Shown here: one piece after another, positions 10,626 through 21,149 of the stretch
Numbering within the stretch: position 1 is the first letter of the stretch
How the letters are laid out: every line of letters begins with the position of its first letter
Source of the DNA: Cepaea nemoralis
Taxonomy: Eukaryota > Mollusca > Gastropoda > Stylommatophora > Helicidae
DNA: 64,000 nucleotides
Reading direction: 5' to 3'
Assembly (NCBI GenBank): GCA_014155875.1
Contig: JACEFZ010026847.1
Span: 1 to 64,000 of the forward strand
Notes under the pieces: generated by a model
What the model was told of the DNA's origin: nothing
Databases searched by the model: none
The model's input: the letters and a program-made list of their open reading frames with translations, nothing else
Position numbers and translations under genes: made by a program

Positions 10626-11444
10626 CAGTGGTTCCCAGGCTTTTCAGGCAGAGGGCCATATCTACTATTTTCGGTAGTTAAGCGGGCCCAACGTTATAAA
10701 ATTATAAAAGTCGTGCAATATCATTCTTACCTCTCTTAACTTTCGTCAACAAAATTCTAAATATTTAAAAGCAGTCTGCGTCAGTACTATACTGCGGTCA
10801 TTTTCTTGGTTTAAAATCAAAAGTTCGTTAACAATACATTTCAAATCAGTTTCGAAAATCGCTATTAATGTAATTAATTTACAATTGTAACTGTTCTTCA
10901 TAACCATAATAAGTTCAGATGCCAGTTTATCAATGTCTGGGCACAAATCTGCCGTGCCCAGAGTCATAAGCGCAGCTAGGTTACTGTCTGTAAGTCTGGA
11001 ACGTTGCTTGATATTTATAACGGTCATTGCGGAAAATGACTACTCGCATCTGTAAGTCGAACCAAAACGACAAACGTATCTCCGGGCGAATGAAAGCAAG
11101 TGTTCAAATTGTTCGACAGGCAATAGTCGCCAGAATGAAATTATATGATCAGCTGAAGGTGAAGCAGGTAGCTCCAGAAATTTACATCTCAGTGCAGAAT
11201 TGCAGTTCAAATCAATTACTTCGTGCTAAAGGTTTTGCGTACTCTGACTGGTCGGCAAGGCAGGGATATGAGAACTTCATAACGTTTCGTTGCGAACTGA
11301 ACAGGCGCAAATTATTGCACGCTGACAGGGATCTCCTATTATTATATATATAATATATTATATTAAATAACGAGGCCTCGCGTGCCACTTTCTAACAGCT
11401 GGCGGGCCACAAGTGGCCCGCGGGCCGTGGTTTGGGAACCTCTG
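10626..11444 (-). mobile_element. hAT DNA transposon, 819 bp, with 8-bp target duplication
   Basis: Terminal inverted repeats are CAGTGGTTCCCA at the left and its near complement TGGGAACCTCTG at the right. An exact 8-bp duplication AACTAAAT lies at 10618-10625 and 11445-11452, the length expected for hAT insertions. The GGCGGGCCACAAGTGGCCCG stretch before the right end is typical of some hAT families. Only the 3' end of a transposase remains, so it is an internal-deletion derivative. Confidence 0.92.
10746..11027 (-). pseudogene. hAT transposase C-terminal remnant
   Basis: The 93-residue minus-strand frame contains IKQRSRLTDSNLAALMTLGT and PDIDKLASE, which match the end of the hAT C-terminal dimerisation region. 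The rest of the transposase (zinc finger, catalytic DDE residues) is absent, and the C-terminal tail after it reads as non-transposase sequence. It lies wholly inside the element bounded by the 8-bp duplication. Confidence 0.75.
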
Positions 11445-11540
11445 AACTAAATAAAGCACCGCACTATTTAGTCATGTGGGGTAGCTAACTAAATAAAGCA
11501 CCGCACTATTTAGTCGTGTAGGACATCTAACTATATATGA
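11445..11540. repeat. 41-42-bp minisatellite, right part
   Basis: Two more units of the array seen at 10235-10625, after the hAT insertion. The first 8 bases are the duplicated target. Confidence 0.9.
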
Positions 11541-11624
11541 CTAGAACACTCAGAAAAAGACGCGACATATTATCACACTAGATAAACACCACACCGCAAC
11601 AGTTGTCACATAGATGCATTGAAA

Positions 11625-11863
11625 AAGTGAATATGACGAGAAGCGAAGCATCAGAGGGCATCGTGACCACTGCAACGATTTTGAGATAGAAGAGGCGGAG
11701 GTAGGCCGAGAGCAACGATGCTGGGTGGTCTATGACGATGGCGTGGAGGAATATCGTCGGTAGAATTGGCCCCGAATACCAAGAGCCGAGATCTTGCGAG
11801 AGAAATGATTCCCCGCGACACTTGAGAGTGAACTTAATGATGATGATGATGATGATGATGATG
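11625..11863 (+). mobile_element. RTE-like LINE 3' end with (ATG)n tail
   Basis: Decayed plus-strand coding remnants correspond to the MRREALE-IVTT region, and AWRNIVGRIGPEYQEPRSCE is the usual C-terminus. The copy stops in an (ATG)n tract at 11836-11863, as other members of this LINE do. Confidence 0.75.
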
Positions 11864-11923
11864 GTACTGGAAAAGATGATCCACGCAATATGTAACCAAC
11901 TACCCCCACCCCCTTCCTCCCCC

Positions 11924-11924
<1 letters not shown>

Positions 11925-11955
<31 letters not shown>
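11925..11955. repeat. C-rich then (CA)n microsatellite
   Basis: A short C-rich stretch followed by a CA run. Confidence 0.9.
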
Positions 11956-11957
<2 letters not shown>

Positions 11958-11959
11958 TT

Positions 11960-12185
11960 ATCCATACGACGATTCCTGGAAATCTTATCTTCGTCCTTGG
12001 ACATGTAACAAGAGTGGTGGCTTCAGGATACCAAGTCCAGACATGTTTAGGGACCCGATCTGCTGATCTCACCAATTGTATATTCTTCATACAGCGGGTC
12101 TTCTGCAAAACGTCGGTGTCACCGCGGCCCTGCCGGGAAGAGTTTTCATTTGTTGCCAGTTCTCCTGCCCCATGTACTGCCATAT
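11960..12185 (-). mobile_element. R9 repeat
   Basis: The complement matches the two parts of the R9 copy at 24862-24966 and 25214-25360: GGGGCAGGAGAACTGGCAAC, the ACGTTTTGCAGAAGACC motif, the TATGAAGAATATACAATT motif and CCAAGGACGAAGATAAGATT. The type of element is unknown. Confidence 0.7.
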
Positions 12186-12205
12186 AGTTGGTGTCTTTAA
12201 CGTCC

Positions 12206-12207
<2 letters not shown>

Positions 12208-12271
<64 letters not shown>
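12208..12271. repeat. (CTGT)n microsatellite
   Basis: About 16 units of CTGT. Confidence 0.95.
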
Positions 12272-12275
<4 letters not shown>

Positions 12276-12354
12276 CCAGTATGTCTATCCGCCCTTGTTC
12301 TGTACCCTTAACTCTCTCTTTTTTTTTCTCTCTCTCTCCTATATATATATATTG

Positions 12355-12870
12355 TGAAGCGCCATGCCGATAAACGTGGGCAGTCATGTTTCGCCATCTC
12401 TCACGACCACCAGAATCGTGGATCAGTTTCGTATTCTTGTCTCCACCATGCAACGTGCCCAAACCATCCAGATGTTTACTTATGTGCCTTCCCCTTGTTC
12501 TTGTTTTCCCCCAGTCTTGCCAGTTGTCACCAAGTTCTCATCATTTCACTCCGTCTAGTTCTGCATCTTCTTCGTCTGATATGTATAATTACCACAATGT
12601 TCTCCGATGCATCTCTTCTCATTACATAACCAAACAATACTGTTTTTTCTCCTTCTTGTTGTTGCTTATAACGTTCTACTTTCACTAGCCACTTTCAATC
12701 CATTGTTGTTAGCTACCGTGGCTGGCCAACGTACTTGCAACATTCGTCTCAGTAACCTCATCTTCGTTGCCTACATCTCCTCGTAATTTGTTCTTTCACG
12801 TTTCAAGAGTCACTGTCATACACGAGAACAAGCTCTATACAACTTTCCTGCACTCTCACACGTATGCGAC
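12355..12870 (-). mobile_element. RTE-like LINE 3' fragment (subfamily B)
   Basis: Minus-strand remnants include the C-terminal NTKLIHDSGGRERWR-like region. The part at 12680-12860 corresponds to the upstream AEMWFLRRML region. It is frameshifted throughout. The best relative here is the LINE at 50517-51555. Confidence 0.65.
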
Positions 12871-12909
12871 CCGCGGTGGCGCAGAGAGTAACACACATGC
12901 CTTCCTGCT

Positions 12910-13540
12910 CGGTCATCATCATCAAGTGCCCTGCCAGCTGGGGTAGTCGTTCATGGCTCTCCACAGATCTCGGTCTTTGGTGTTCTGGATCAACTCTACT
13001 GATGGTATTCCTCCATGCCACCGTCTCAATCCATCCAGCATCATTTCTCTTGGTCTGCCTCTGCCTCTCTTCCCCTCGATCTTCTCAGTTGTCACAGTGT
13101 TCTCCAATGCTTCTCTTCTCATCACATGACCAAAGAAAGCTGTTTATCTCTTTCTTATTGTTGTATATAATGTTCTAGTTTCATTAGCCTCTGACAGACA
13201 ATCGTCGTTAGTTACTCTGGCAGCCCAAGGAATTCGCAACATTTGTCTCAGGAACCACATCTCTCTGTTGCTTGAAAGTTCTTATTTGTTCAATTACATT
13301 CCAATATTCACTGCCATACAGCAAAACAGGTTCTATATAGCATTTCAGCACTCCCTTCCTTACTTTCAGTGATAATGACATTGCATAAGATACTGTTCAT
13401 TTTCTGCAATGCGGCTTTTGCAAGCCAAGCCGCATCATTTGTTGTAATGTCTTTACTTTTTTTTCCCATTACCGCTACCCCGTTCAACTTCAGAAGAGAT
13501 GTTATAATTAAGGTCCAATCAAGCCTCAGATTAATAATTC
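12910..13540 (-). mobile_element. RTE-like LINE 3' fragment (subfamily A)
   Basis: Minus-strand frame 13125-12922 reads RREALENTVTTEKIEGKRGR then DGLRRWHGGI and the VELIQNTKDRDLWRAM tail. Further upstream bases to 13500 align with the copy at 35.0-35.6 kb. A related sequence at 18960-19015 matches the 13485-13540 part in the opposite direction. The copy is 5' truncated and frameshifted. Confidence 0.8.
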
Positions 13541-13759
13541 TGTAGCTGAATCACCCACATTTCGGGTATATATCATACATAGGGTGTGTGATATATATCG
13601 TACATAGGGAGTATGATTCCACACCATGAATACTTTACTTTTACTCTCAAATATGCATATGATATTTACAACAAACAAACAAAAAAGCATAGCTGGACCA
13701 TTTTAGCTTGTCCAAACGAAAGAAGTATAGACACATATGTCACATTGATTATTGCATGT

Positions 13760-15375
13760 GAATAATAGCCAAACCGCACATTTCACGTTGATTGCTACAT
13801 GTGAATAGTGGGGGAGACCCATGTCACGTTGATTGCTACATGTGAATAGTGGGGGAGACCCACGTCACGTTGATTGCTACATGTGAATAGTGGGGGAGAC
13901 CCACGTCACGTTGATTGCTACATGTGAATAGTGGGGGAGACCCACGTCACGTTGATTGCTACATGTGAATAGTGGGGGGACCCACGTCACGTTGATTGTT
14001 ACATGTGAATAGTGGGAGAAACCCACGTCACGTTGATTGTTACATGTGAATAGTGGGGGAGACCCACGTCACGTTGATTGTTACATGTGAATAGTGGGGG
14101 GACCCGTGTCACGTTGATTGTTACATGTGAATAGTGGGGGGGGGCATGTCACGTTGATTGCTACATGTGAATAGTGGGGGAGACCCATGTCACGTTGATT
14201 GCTACATGTGAATAGTGGGGGAGACCCACGTCACGTTGATTGCTACATGTGAATAGTGGGGGAGACCCACGTCACGTTGATTGCTACATGTGAATAGTGG
14301 GGGACCCACGTCACGTTGATTGTTACATGTGAATAGTGGGAGAAACCCACGTCACGTTGATTGTTACATGTGAATAGTGGGGGAGACCCACGTCACGTTG
14401 ATTGTTACATGTGAATAGTGGGGGGACCCGTGTCACGTTGATTGTTACATGTGAATAGTGGGGGAGACGCACGTCACGTTGATTGCTACACGTGAATAGT
14501 GGGGGAGACCCACGTCACATTGATTGCTACATGTGAATAGTAGGCAAACACACATGTGACGTTGATTGCTACATGTGAATAGTGGGGGAGGCCCACGTCA
14601 CGTTGATTGTTACATGTGAATAGTAGGCAAACACACATGTGACGTTGATTGCTACATGTGAATAGTGGGGGAGACCCATGTCACGTTGATTGCTACATGT
14701 GAATAGTGGGGGAGACCCACGTCACGTTGATTGCTGCATGTGAATAGGGGGACCCACGTCACGTTGATTGCTACATGTGAATAGTGGGGGAGGCCCACGT
14801 CACGTTGATTGCTACATGTGAATAGTAGGCAAACACACATGTGACGTTGATTGCTAGATGTGAATAGTGGGAGAGACCCATGTCACGTTGATTGCTACAT
14901 GTGAATAGTGGGGGAGACCCACGTCACGTTGATTGCTACATGTGAATAGTGGGGGAGACCCACGTCACGTTGATTGCTACATGTGAATAGTGGGGGAGAC
15001 CCACGTCACGTTGATTGCTACATGTGAATAGTAGGCAAACACACATGTGACGTTGATTGCTACATGTGAATAGTGGGGGAGACCCATGTCACGTTGATTG
15101 CTACATGTGAATAGTGGGGGAGACCCACGTCACGTTGATTGCTACATGTGAATAGTGGGGAGATCCACGTCACGTTGATTGCTACATGTGAATAGTGGGG
15201 GAAACCCACGTCACGTTGATTGCTACATGTGAATAGTGGGGGAGACCCACGTCACGTTGATTGCTACATTTGAATAGTAGGCAAACACACATGTGACGTT
15301 GATTGCTACATGTGAATAATAGACAACCATACATGTGACGTTGATTGCTACATGTGAATAATAGTTACTAAGACA
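13760..15375. repeat. 41-bp minisatellite with internal block duplication
   Basis: About 39 units read CACGTTGATTGCTACATGTG then AATAGTGGGGGAGACCCACGT. Variants include GATTGTTACATG, GGGAGAAACC and GTAGGCAAACACACATGTGA. A series of variant units at about 13790-14150 recurs in the same order at about 14160-14480, so a block of roughly eight units was duplicated. Flanks are diverged. Confidence 0.95.
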
Positions 15376-15518
15376 TGGTCATTGAACCGTGGCACAGAAA
15401 AAGCCTACGTACCAGGAAATGTGAAACAGCCATGGGCCAGCCCCTAGTGAGTATGTTATGTTACTGACACTGAGCAATGAAAGATTTGATGGCAACAAGT
15501 TGTATCTTTTATAGGTTA

Positions 15519-15618
15519 CTAGCTGACCCTGCCCGGCTTCGCCCAGACCCTGGTGGGGAGCATCTCATTTAATTCATATAAGTAGTCATATAAGTTCTCG
15601 TTCCCGTTACCGACTGAA

Positions 15619-15659
<41 letters not shown>

Positions 15660-15864
15660 GACCCGGCCCGGCATTGCCCAGCTCCTGGTGTGAAGCATCT
15701 CATTTAATTCATATAGGTAGTCATATAAGTTCCCGTTCCCGACTGTCTATCTGTCTGTCTATCTGTCTGCCTGACCCTGCCCGGCTTCGCCCAGTCCCTG
15801 GTGGGGAGCATCTCATTTAATTCATATAAGTAGTCATATAAGTTCCCTTTCCCGTTACCGACTA

Positions 15865-15895
<31 letters not shown>

Positions 15896-16587
15896 GACCC
15901 GGCCCGGCATCGCCCAGCTCCTGGTGTGAAGCATCTCATTTAATTTATATAAGTAGTCATATAAGTTCCTGTTCCCGACTGTCTATCTGTCTGTCTGTCT
16001 GTCTATCTAGTCTGCCTGACCCTGTCCGGCTTCGCCCAGTCCCTGGTGGGGAGCATCTCATTTAATTCATATAAGTAGTCATATAAGTTCTCATTAAATT
16101 CATACAACAAAAAAAGTAACTTAAAAGAATGTCCTTCCACACACCATCCATTATTTTTAATGAAAACTCTTTCTAATCACCTGCATGACTACAGTAACTT
16201 CTTAAGCAAAATAAGATGAGTTACAATGTTATGCATTGTGCATTATTTTTATGAAAACTTTGAAAATGCCTTACAGATTGTATCATTATTTATTATAACT
16301 CATATGCCGGTATATAACTATGGACAAAGAGTTTATAAATCTTTGAAAACGATGCCACAATATGACTATAAGTTATACAGAAAAGTTATGCCCCTTGAAA
16401 TAACTTTTACAGAGTTAGGTCCCCTGAGATATATGAAATTATAATGAAAAATGAAAATGAAATAATACTGAGTAAGCAGGCGATTTCACACTAACAAAAT
16501 ATCACAGTTGGCAGCGCTGGAATGAAAGGAAGGCGTGTAGAAAATTTCATCTCAATCGGATGGGCCGTTCGCGAACAAATAAAGGAC
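15519..16587 (+). mobile_element. R1 repeat, left arm of a large inverted repeat
   Basis: It begins ACTAGCTGACCCTGCCCGGC and has five tandem modules of about 115-125 bp, each with GGGGAGCATCTCATTTAATTC or GTGAAGCATC and a CTGT run. The unique body at 16095-16587 ends in the ATCTCAATCGGATGGGCCG region. A 72-codon frame at 16226-16444 is also found in other copies, but the copy at 7.5 kb breaks it, so I do not call it a gene. It pairs with 16731-17548. Confidence 0.85.
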
Positions 16588-16730
16588 ATACATACAGTCA
16601 GACAGACAGACGGAGATCCTAATCTTATATATAAAAGGCAATCTCCATCTGTATGTATGTATGTATGTATGTATGTATGTATGTATGTATGTATGTATGT
16701 ATGTATGTATGTATGTATGTATGTATGTAT
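16588..16730. repeat. Spacer of the inverted repeat with (GTAT)n
   Basis: The 143-bp centre holds both element ends, a TTATATATAA motif at 16625-16634, and a (GTAT)n run of about 84 bp. The dyad axis is near 16659. Confidence 0.85.
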
Positions 16731-17418
16731 GTCCTTTATTTGTTCGCGAACGGCCCATCCGATTGAGATGAAATTTTCTACACGCCTTCCTTTCATTCCA
16801 GCGCTGCCAACTGTGATATTTTGTTAGTGTGAAATCGCCTGCTTACTCAGTATTATTTCATTTTTCATTTTTCATTATAATTTCATATATCTCAGGGGAC
16901 CTAACTCTGTAAAAGTTATTTCAAGGGGCATAACTTTTCTGTATAACTTATAGTCATATTGTGGCATCGTTTTCAAAGATTTATAAACTCTTTGTCCATA
17001 GTTATGTACCGGCATATGAGTTATAATAAATAATGATACAATCTGTAAGGCATTTTCAAAGTTTTCATAAAAATAATGCACAATGCATAACATTGTAACT
17101 CATCTTTTTTTGCTTAAGAAGTTACTGTAGTCATGCAGGTGATTAGAAAGAGTTTTCATTAAAAATAATGGATGGTGTGTGGAAGGACATTCTTTTAAGT
17201 TACTTTTTTTGTTGTATGAATTTAATGAGAACTTATATGACTACTTATATGAATTAAATGAGATGCTCCCCACCAGGGACTGGGCGAAGCCGGACAGGGT
17301 CAGGCAGACAGATAGACAGACAGACAGATAGACAGTCGGGAACAGGAACTTATATGACTACTTATATAAATTAAATGAGATGCTTCACACCAGGAGCTGG
17401 GCGATGCCGGGCCGGGTC

Positions 17419-17449
<31 letters not shown>

Positions 17450-17548
17450 TAGTCGGTAACGGGAACGGGAACTTATATGACTACTTATATGAATTAAATG
17501 AGATGCTCCCCACCAGGGTCTGGGCGAAGCCGGGCAGGGTCAGCTAGT
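16731..17548 (-). mobile_element. R1 repeat, right arm of the inverted repeat
   Basis: This is nearly the exact reverse complement of the left arm. The 72-codon frame is repeated at 17093-16875 with one changed residue. It has only three of the five tandem modules, so it is about 250 bp shorter. It ends with the complement of the R1 start at 17548. Confidence 0.85.
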
Positions 17549-17934
17549 TTATATATAAGATTTATGGAAGTCTGAGAGAACATGATTGTGCACGTTGGCC
17601 GTGTGATCTTGTTTAGCGTTCCTGGGCTTTGTCGTTCGTTCTGCTATTGTTTGCTCTTTCCCGTTAAGCCTTCTTGGCTTTCAGTGGTAGAAAATGTATG
17701 AGTGATTGCACACATGCAGCATACGTGCACACACAGATATAATGCATACACACAGCATACACATATATACATGCATACACGCATAGATAGACAGACACTT
17801 ACAGACAGACACACGTACAGACAGACACATACATACACGCGCGCTAATTCATGCTTGAATCATTACTGGCGTATGTTGATATTCGTGTAGTACAAGCGTG
17901 AATCATAGATACTGACATATGTAGATCATATATC
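17549..17934. other. No gene; CA- and GACA-rich patch
   Basis: A loose ACACA and GACAGACA rich region at 17705-17845 keeps short frames open. Nothing else is recognised. Confidence 0.6.
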
Positions 17935-18079
17935 ATCATCATCCAGTGCCTTGTCGGCTGGCGTAGGCGATCATGCCTCTCCACAAATTACGATCTCCGA
18001 CGTCATGGATCAAATCGTGTGGTGACTCCCTTCCATGCCATGACACAAGACTACCAATACTCTTTTTACGCTGTTTTCA

Positions 18080-18110
<31 letters not shown>

Positions 18111-18112
18111 GC
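17935..18112 (-). mobile_element. RTE-like LINE 3' end with (ATC)n tail and (CT)n
   Basis: The plus strand begins with ATCATCATCATC, the tail, and then reads as the complement of the LINE C-terminus. A CT run at 18080-18107 follows. Confidence 0.65.
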
Positions 18113-18726
18113 AAATATTTTCGGTTGTCACACCATGTTTCAGTTTTTGTATTATAGGACAAACAGAAATCAAGAATACTGACATAAAGCGAAAGATAAA
18201 TCCGAATGTTTCATTATGAATATGTGAACGATGAAACTGCGTATCCTGTATGCCCATTCAGCTCGCTTTTCCCATGCTGGTGACTGATACCACACGTGGC
18301 TGCTTCACTTGTGACACCTGCTGGCGGGAAACATGGCGGCAATGCAATATCCAAATGTATGATTAATATTTAATGCCTATCCGTTGCAAAGATACCAAAT
18401 ATACACACCAACCAGCTGGGGGTGGCTTGGTTACAATGTTTATGAATTAGTGAACGCAACATAAATGCTACATTTGTATAAACGGAAGTAAGTATTAGAA
18501 TAAACGAGTGCTGACTAGTACGTAGCACAGTAAAATAAATACAAGCCATTGAAATGTGTATATTCTAGTATTATATCGTTGCAGAAACCATACTGAACAC
18601 AACTTGTCATGTTTTATGTATCATTTTATTTTCTCTACCAAACTAAGCTCGGGTGGTAGGGTAGGGGTGTCCTCTAGAAGTAAGGTGTCTCTTTTTTGGA
18701 GGGATATAAGCAGCAGAAATGGTTGG
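18113..18726. other. No gene recognised
   Basis: AT-rich sequence with short frames only. I see no repeat shared with other parts of the window. Confidence 0.5.
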
Positions 18727-18860
18727 CAGGAAACGAGACAGAAGGCTGTGGACAGAAAGAATCACCAACTCCACACGGCGAGGACTATAAGATTGGTAGT
18801 ATACAAGACAGAAGGCTGTAGACAGAATCACCAAGGCCACACGGCAAGGACTAAAAGAAA
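18727..18860. repeat. Tandem duplication of ~60 bp
   Basis: GAGACAGAAGGCTGT..GACAGAA and CACACGGC.AGGACTA recur twice in the same order, giving two diverged units. Confidence 0.75.
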
Positions 18861-19540
18861 GAAATAATCAGCAAGTAAGCTTAACCATTACCCTCTCTGG
18901 ACAACAATCACCTTCAAATTGATATCATATTTGTGGCGGAGTCGGTCACATGATTATTAATGTGAGCCAGGGGTTGGCCCTAATATAACTTCTCTTCTGA
19001 GGTTGAACGGGGTAGGGCTAATCTTATAATGGAAATGGAAAAACTAAGCTGTGCTGTTGTAACAGGCATGATTTGGAAATATTGATTATTGTTTCGTTTC
19101 TCTGGAGTCAATAATTGGATGTGATTGTTAACCGGAACCGCCGACTATTTGTTTCCAGGGCAGAATGTATGTAACGCTGGTATTTTCTAGTTTTAATTGA
19201 AAGCAGTAATTGCAGTCTATTAAATAGCGTTTTGACTATACCTGTGTGTGGACATGTTCTTGTAACCCACATATGCATCCAGACAAGTGAACATTAACGA
19301 TTCAAGTCGATAATTTCAAGCATTAATAACGGAAGGTCAGTAACTTTTACAAAGCTTTGTTTCGTTTTGCTCTGATTGCAAATTTTAGAAGCTTTACTTC
19401 TTTTCAATTCAAAGATCCATAAAGCTGCGACTGAAAATGGAAATAATTTAATCATATTCTTGCGATGTATTCCACAACTCTGAGCGTGAACAATCAAGTG
19501 CAAATCCTCTTGACATTTGACTTTTCAGCTGCGGATTAGG
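18861..19540. other. No gene recognised; one shared repeat piece
   Basis: The segment 18960-19015 (ACTTCTCTTCTGAGGTTGAA then CGGGGTAGGGCTAAT) is the inverse of 13485-13540, marking a LINE-linked repeat. The remainder looks unique. Confidence 0.5.
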
Positions 19541-19544
19541 CTGC

Positions 19545-19625
19545 AGCGGCTCAGCGGTAACGCCAAGAGAAGCTCTTGTGGATTACCGGCGTTCGATTGT
19601 ATTGTGACTTAATTGAAAATCGCAT
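19545..19625 (+). mobile_element. tRNA-like SINE head (single copy seen)
   Basis: GGCTCAGCGGTAACGCC resembles a pol III A box, and GGCGTTCGATTG about 40 bases later resembles a B box. There is no acceptor-stem pairing that I can see, so I do not call a tRNA gene. Confidence 0.35.
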
Positions 19626-19884
19626 CCGATATTGTTACTCCATGATTGCAGACTTGTGTTGTGACTGCTATGCTACAACATAAGAGAAGGATATGTTCTT
19701 TATTCTCTGGAGGTTTGTGGATATGGGGTGTCTAACCTGTTCGGACAAGGGCAGCGACACTGGGAGGGGTGTCCACATTGCATATGATTAGAATCCCACA
19801 GCAGTTAGACATCCCACAGAGCAGGCTGTATAGCCCGCGACCCAGGCTCAATCTCACAGTTTGAACAACTACCCACAAAATACT

Positions 19885-20100
19885 ATTTCTAGCATACGTG
19901 CCTTGCGCTCCGAAGATTTTGGGTTCGACTCCTGTCTCCGCTCTTCAGTTCACGAGCGCAGTTTTCTCGGAGACTTCTGGGGGTCGTCGCAGGAGCTACG
20001 CAGTTCGTGCTTTGTGTGACGTTTTCGGTAGGCCGTCATACAGAAAGAGACCCAGCCGATTGGGATAAACCTCGGTGCAATAAAGTCTGTAATCTGTAAA
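19885..20100 (+). mobile_element. S2 SINE
   Basis: A tRNA-like B box GGGTTCGACTCC near 19920 is followed by the S2 body CGCAGTTTTCTCGG, ACTTCTGGGGGTCGTCGC and GAGCTACGCAGTTCGTG, and the end GGTGCAATAAAGTCTG. The insertion at 42959-43183 defines the limits of this family. Confidence 0.8.
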
Positions 20101-20394
20101 CTCCTTCCCCCTCCCCTTATTTTTAAAATATCTGATATACGTTAGTTTGGATCCTCGCCACTGAGCACTAATGAAGATATTGGCGTGCGGCTAATGTGAT
20201 CCTTTCTAAACCTAGCCAGCGGGCTGAAACTTTGTAGGCATGTACTGTAGTAGTCCAAATGTTGCAAGTATTATTTCATCATGTGGCTTCTCCCTTGCAG
20301 AACTTTGGCGCCGTAACAGTCTTTTAACATGTCTCTCTAATATAAAGTAGATGTCCCCCTCCGTTGCATTCGTGTGTAAATTATACACACAGAC

Positions 20395-20443
20395 ACATAC
20401 ACACACACACACACAGACATACACACACACACACACACACACT
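20395..20443. repeat. (CA)n microsatellite
   Basis: An interrupted CA run. Confidence 0.95.
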
Positions 20444-20447
20444 CATA

Positions 20448-20516
20448 GTGAGACGGTGGCGTGGGGTAATATTATCAGCAGAGTTAATCCAGAACACCAA
20501 TGACCGCGATCTGTAA
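20448..20516 (+). mobile_element. RTE-like LINE C-terminal scrap
   Basis: Plus-strand translation contains RRWRGVILSAELIQNTNDRD, the end of the LINE coding region, directly before an S1 SINE. Confidence 0.55.
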
Positions 20517-20770
20517 AGAGACAGGACGTCGCAGTCAGCACCAGCATTTGTTGGTTTGTGATTTCTTGGCAAGTTATACGTTCAGAAGTCATTGCTTTCC
20601 GAACGACCGTATCGTTCATATGCGTGTTGTATATAAACCAGCTCATGACGGTCTGCTTCCATATCCCCTGCAGCTGTGGTTCGAATGCAGGATTTCGAAT
20701 TGCATTCGAAACCCCTTCGCCACAGCGTCGGTTTCAGAAATGCGCACATTGAATGAGAAAACAAGCCCTA
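20517..20770 (-). mobile_element. S1 SINE
   Basis: The complement carries the S1 tRNA-like head with a TTCGAA B box near 20685, the body with GGAAAGCAATGAC and CTTGCCAAGAAATCACAAAC, and the end GACGTCCTGT. Confidence 0.8.
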
Positions 20771-20979
20771 TTGTCAACAGGTTGAAGAAAACTTTAGACG
20801 TTGTTTTGCAGTGTGTCGTTATGGAACAACAGGGCTCTGCTGTGGATGTCTGGACACAAAGAAGCCGTGTTGTTGGCAATAGAAGATTAGTAACACAACA
20901 GGATAGGATTAGTGATGTCACTGGCATTGACTGCCAGAGTACACCATTGAGTGTTTCAAAGCGTAATGAAATAGGTTAG

Positions 20980-21080
20980 CGAACGAACGAACTTTATTTT
21001 CAAAGGGTAACAAATTGGTCACGCAGGCCCGTCTTACATTCGGCCCTTCCAATCAGTCATCTTTCGTTCATCAATAGTGC
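20980..21080 (-). mobile_element. CR1/L2-like LINE 3' terminus
   Basis: The plus-strand start CGAACGAACGAACTTTATTT and the following CGCAGGCCCGTCTTACATTC match 56232-56300, which is the 3' end of the LINE at 56.2-57.6 kb. The TTCG repeats form the tail. Only about 100 bp remain. Confidence 0.75.
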
Positions 21081-21149
21081 ATGATACATTCACATAGGAA
21101 AAAAACCATTGTCAAACGAATGTTGTAAACATAAACAATGCATAGTGCC

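Noticed and set aside
11578..12462. 294-codon minus-strand frame
   Set aside because: It crosses a LINE end, a CA run, R9 and a CTGT tract in turn; it is chance openness helped by repeats.
13760..15375. CRISPR-like array
   Set aside because: Units are contiguous 41-bp tandem copies with no unique spacers, and the genome is eukaryotic. The 34-bp, 31-bp and other 41-bp arrays fail for the same reason.
20500..20979. 159-codon plus-strand frame
   Set aside because: Its first half is the antisense of an S1 SINE; the rest shows no domain.
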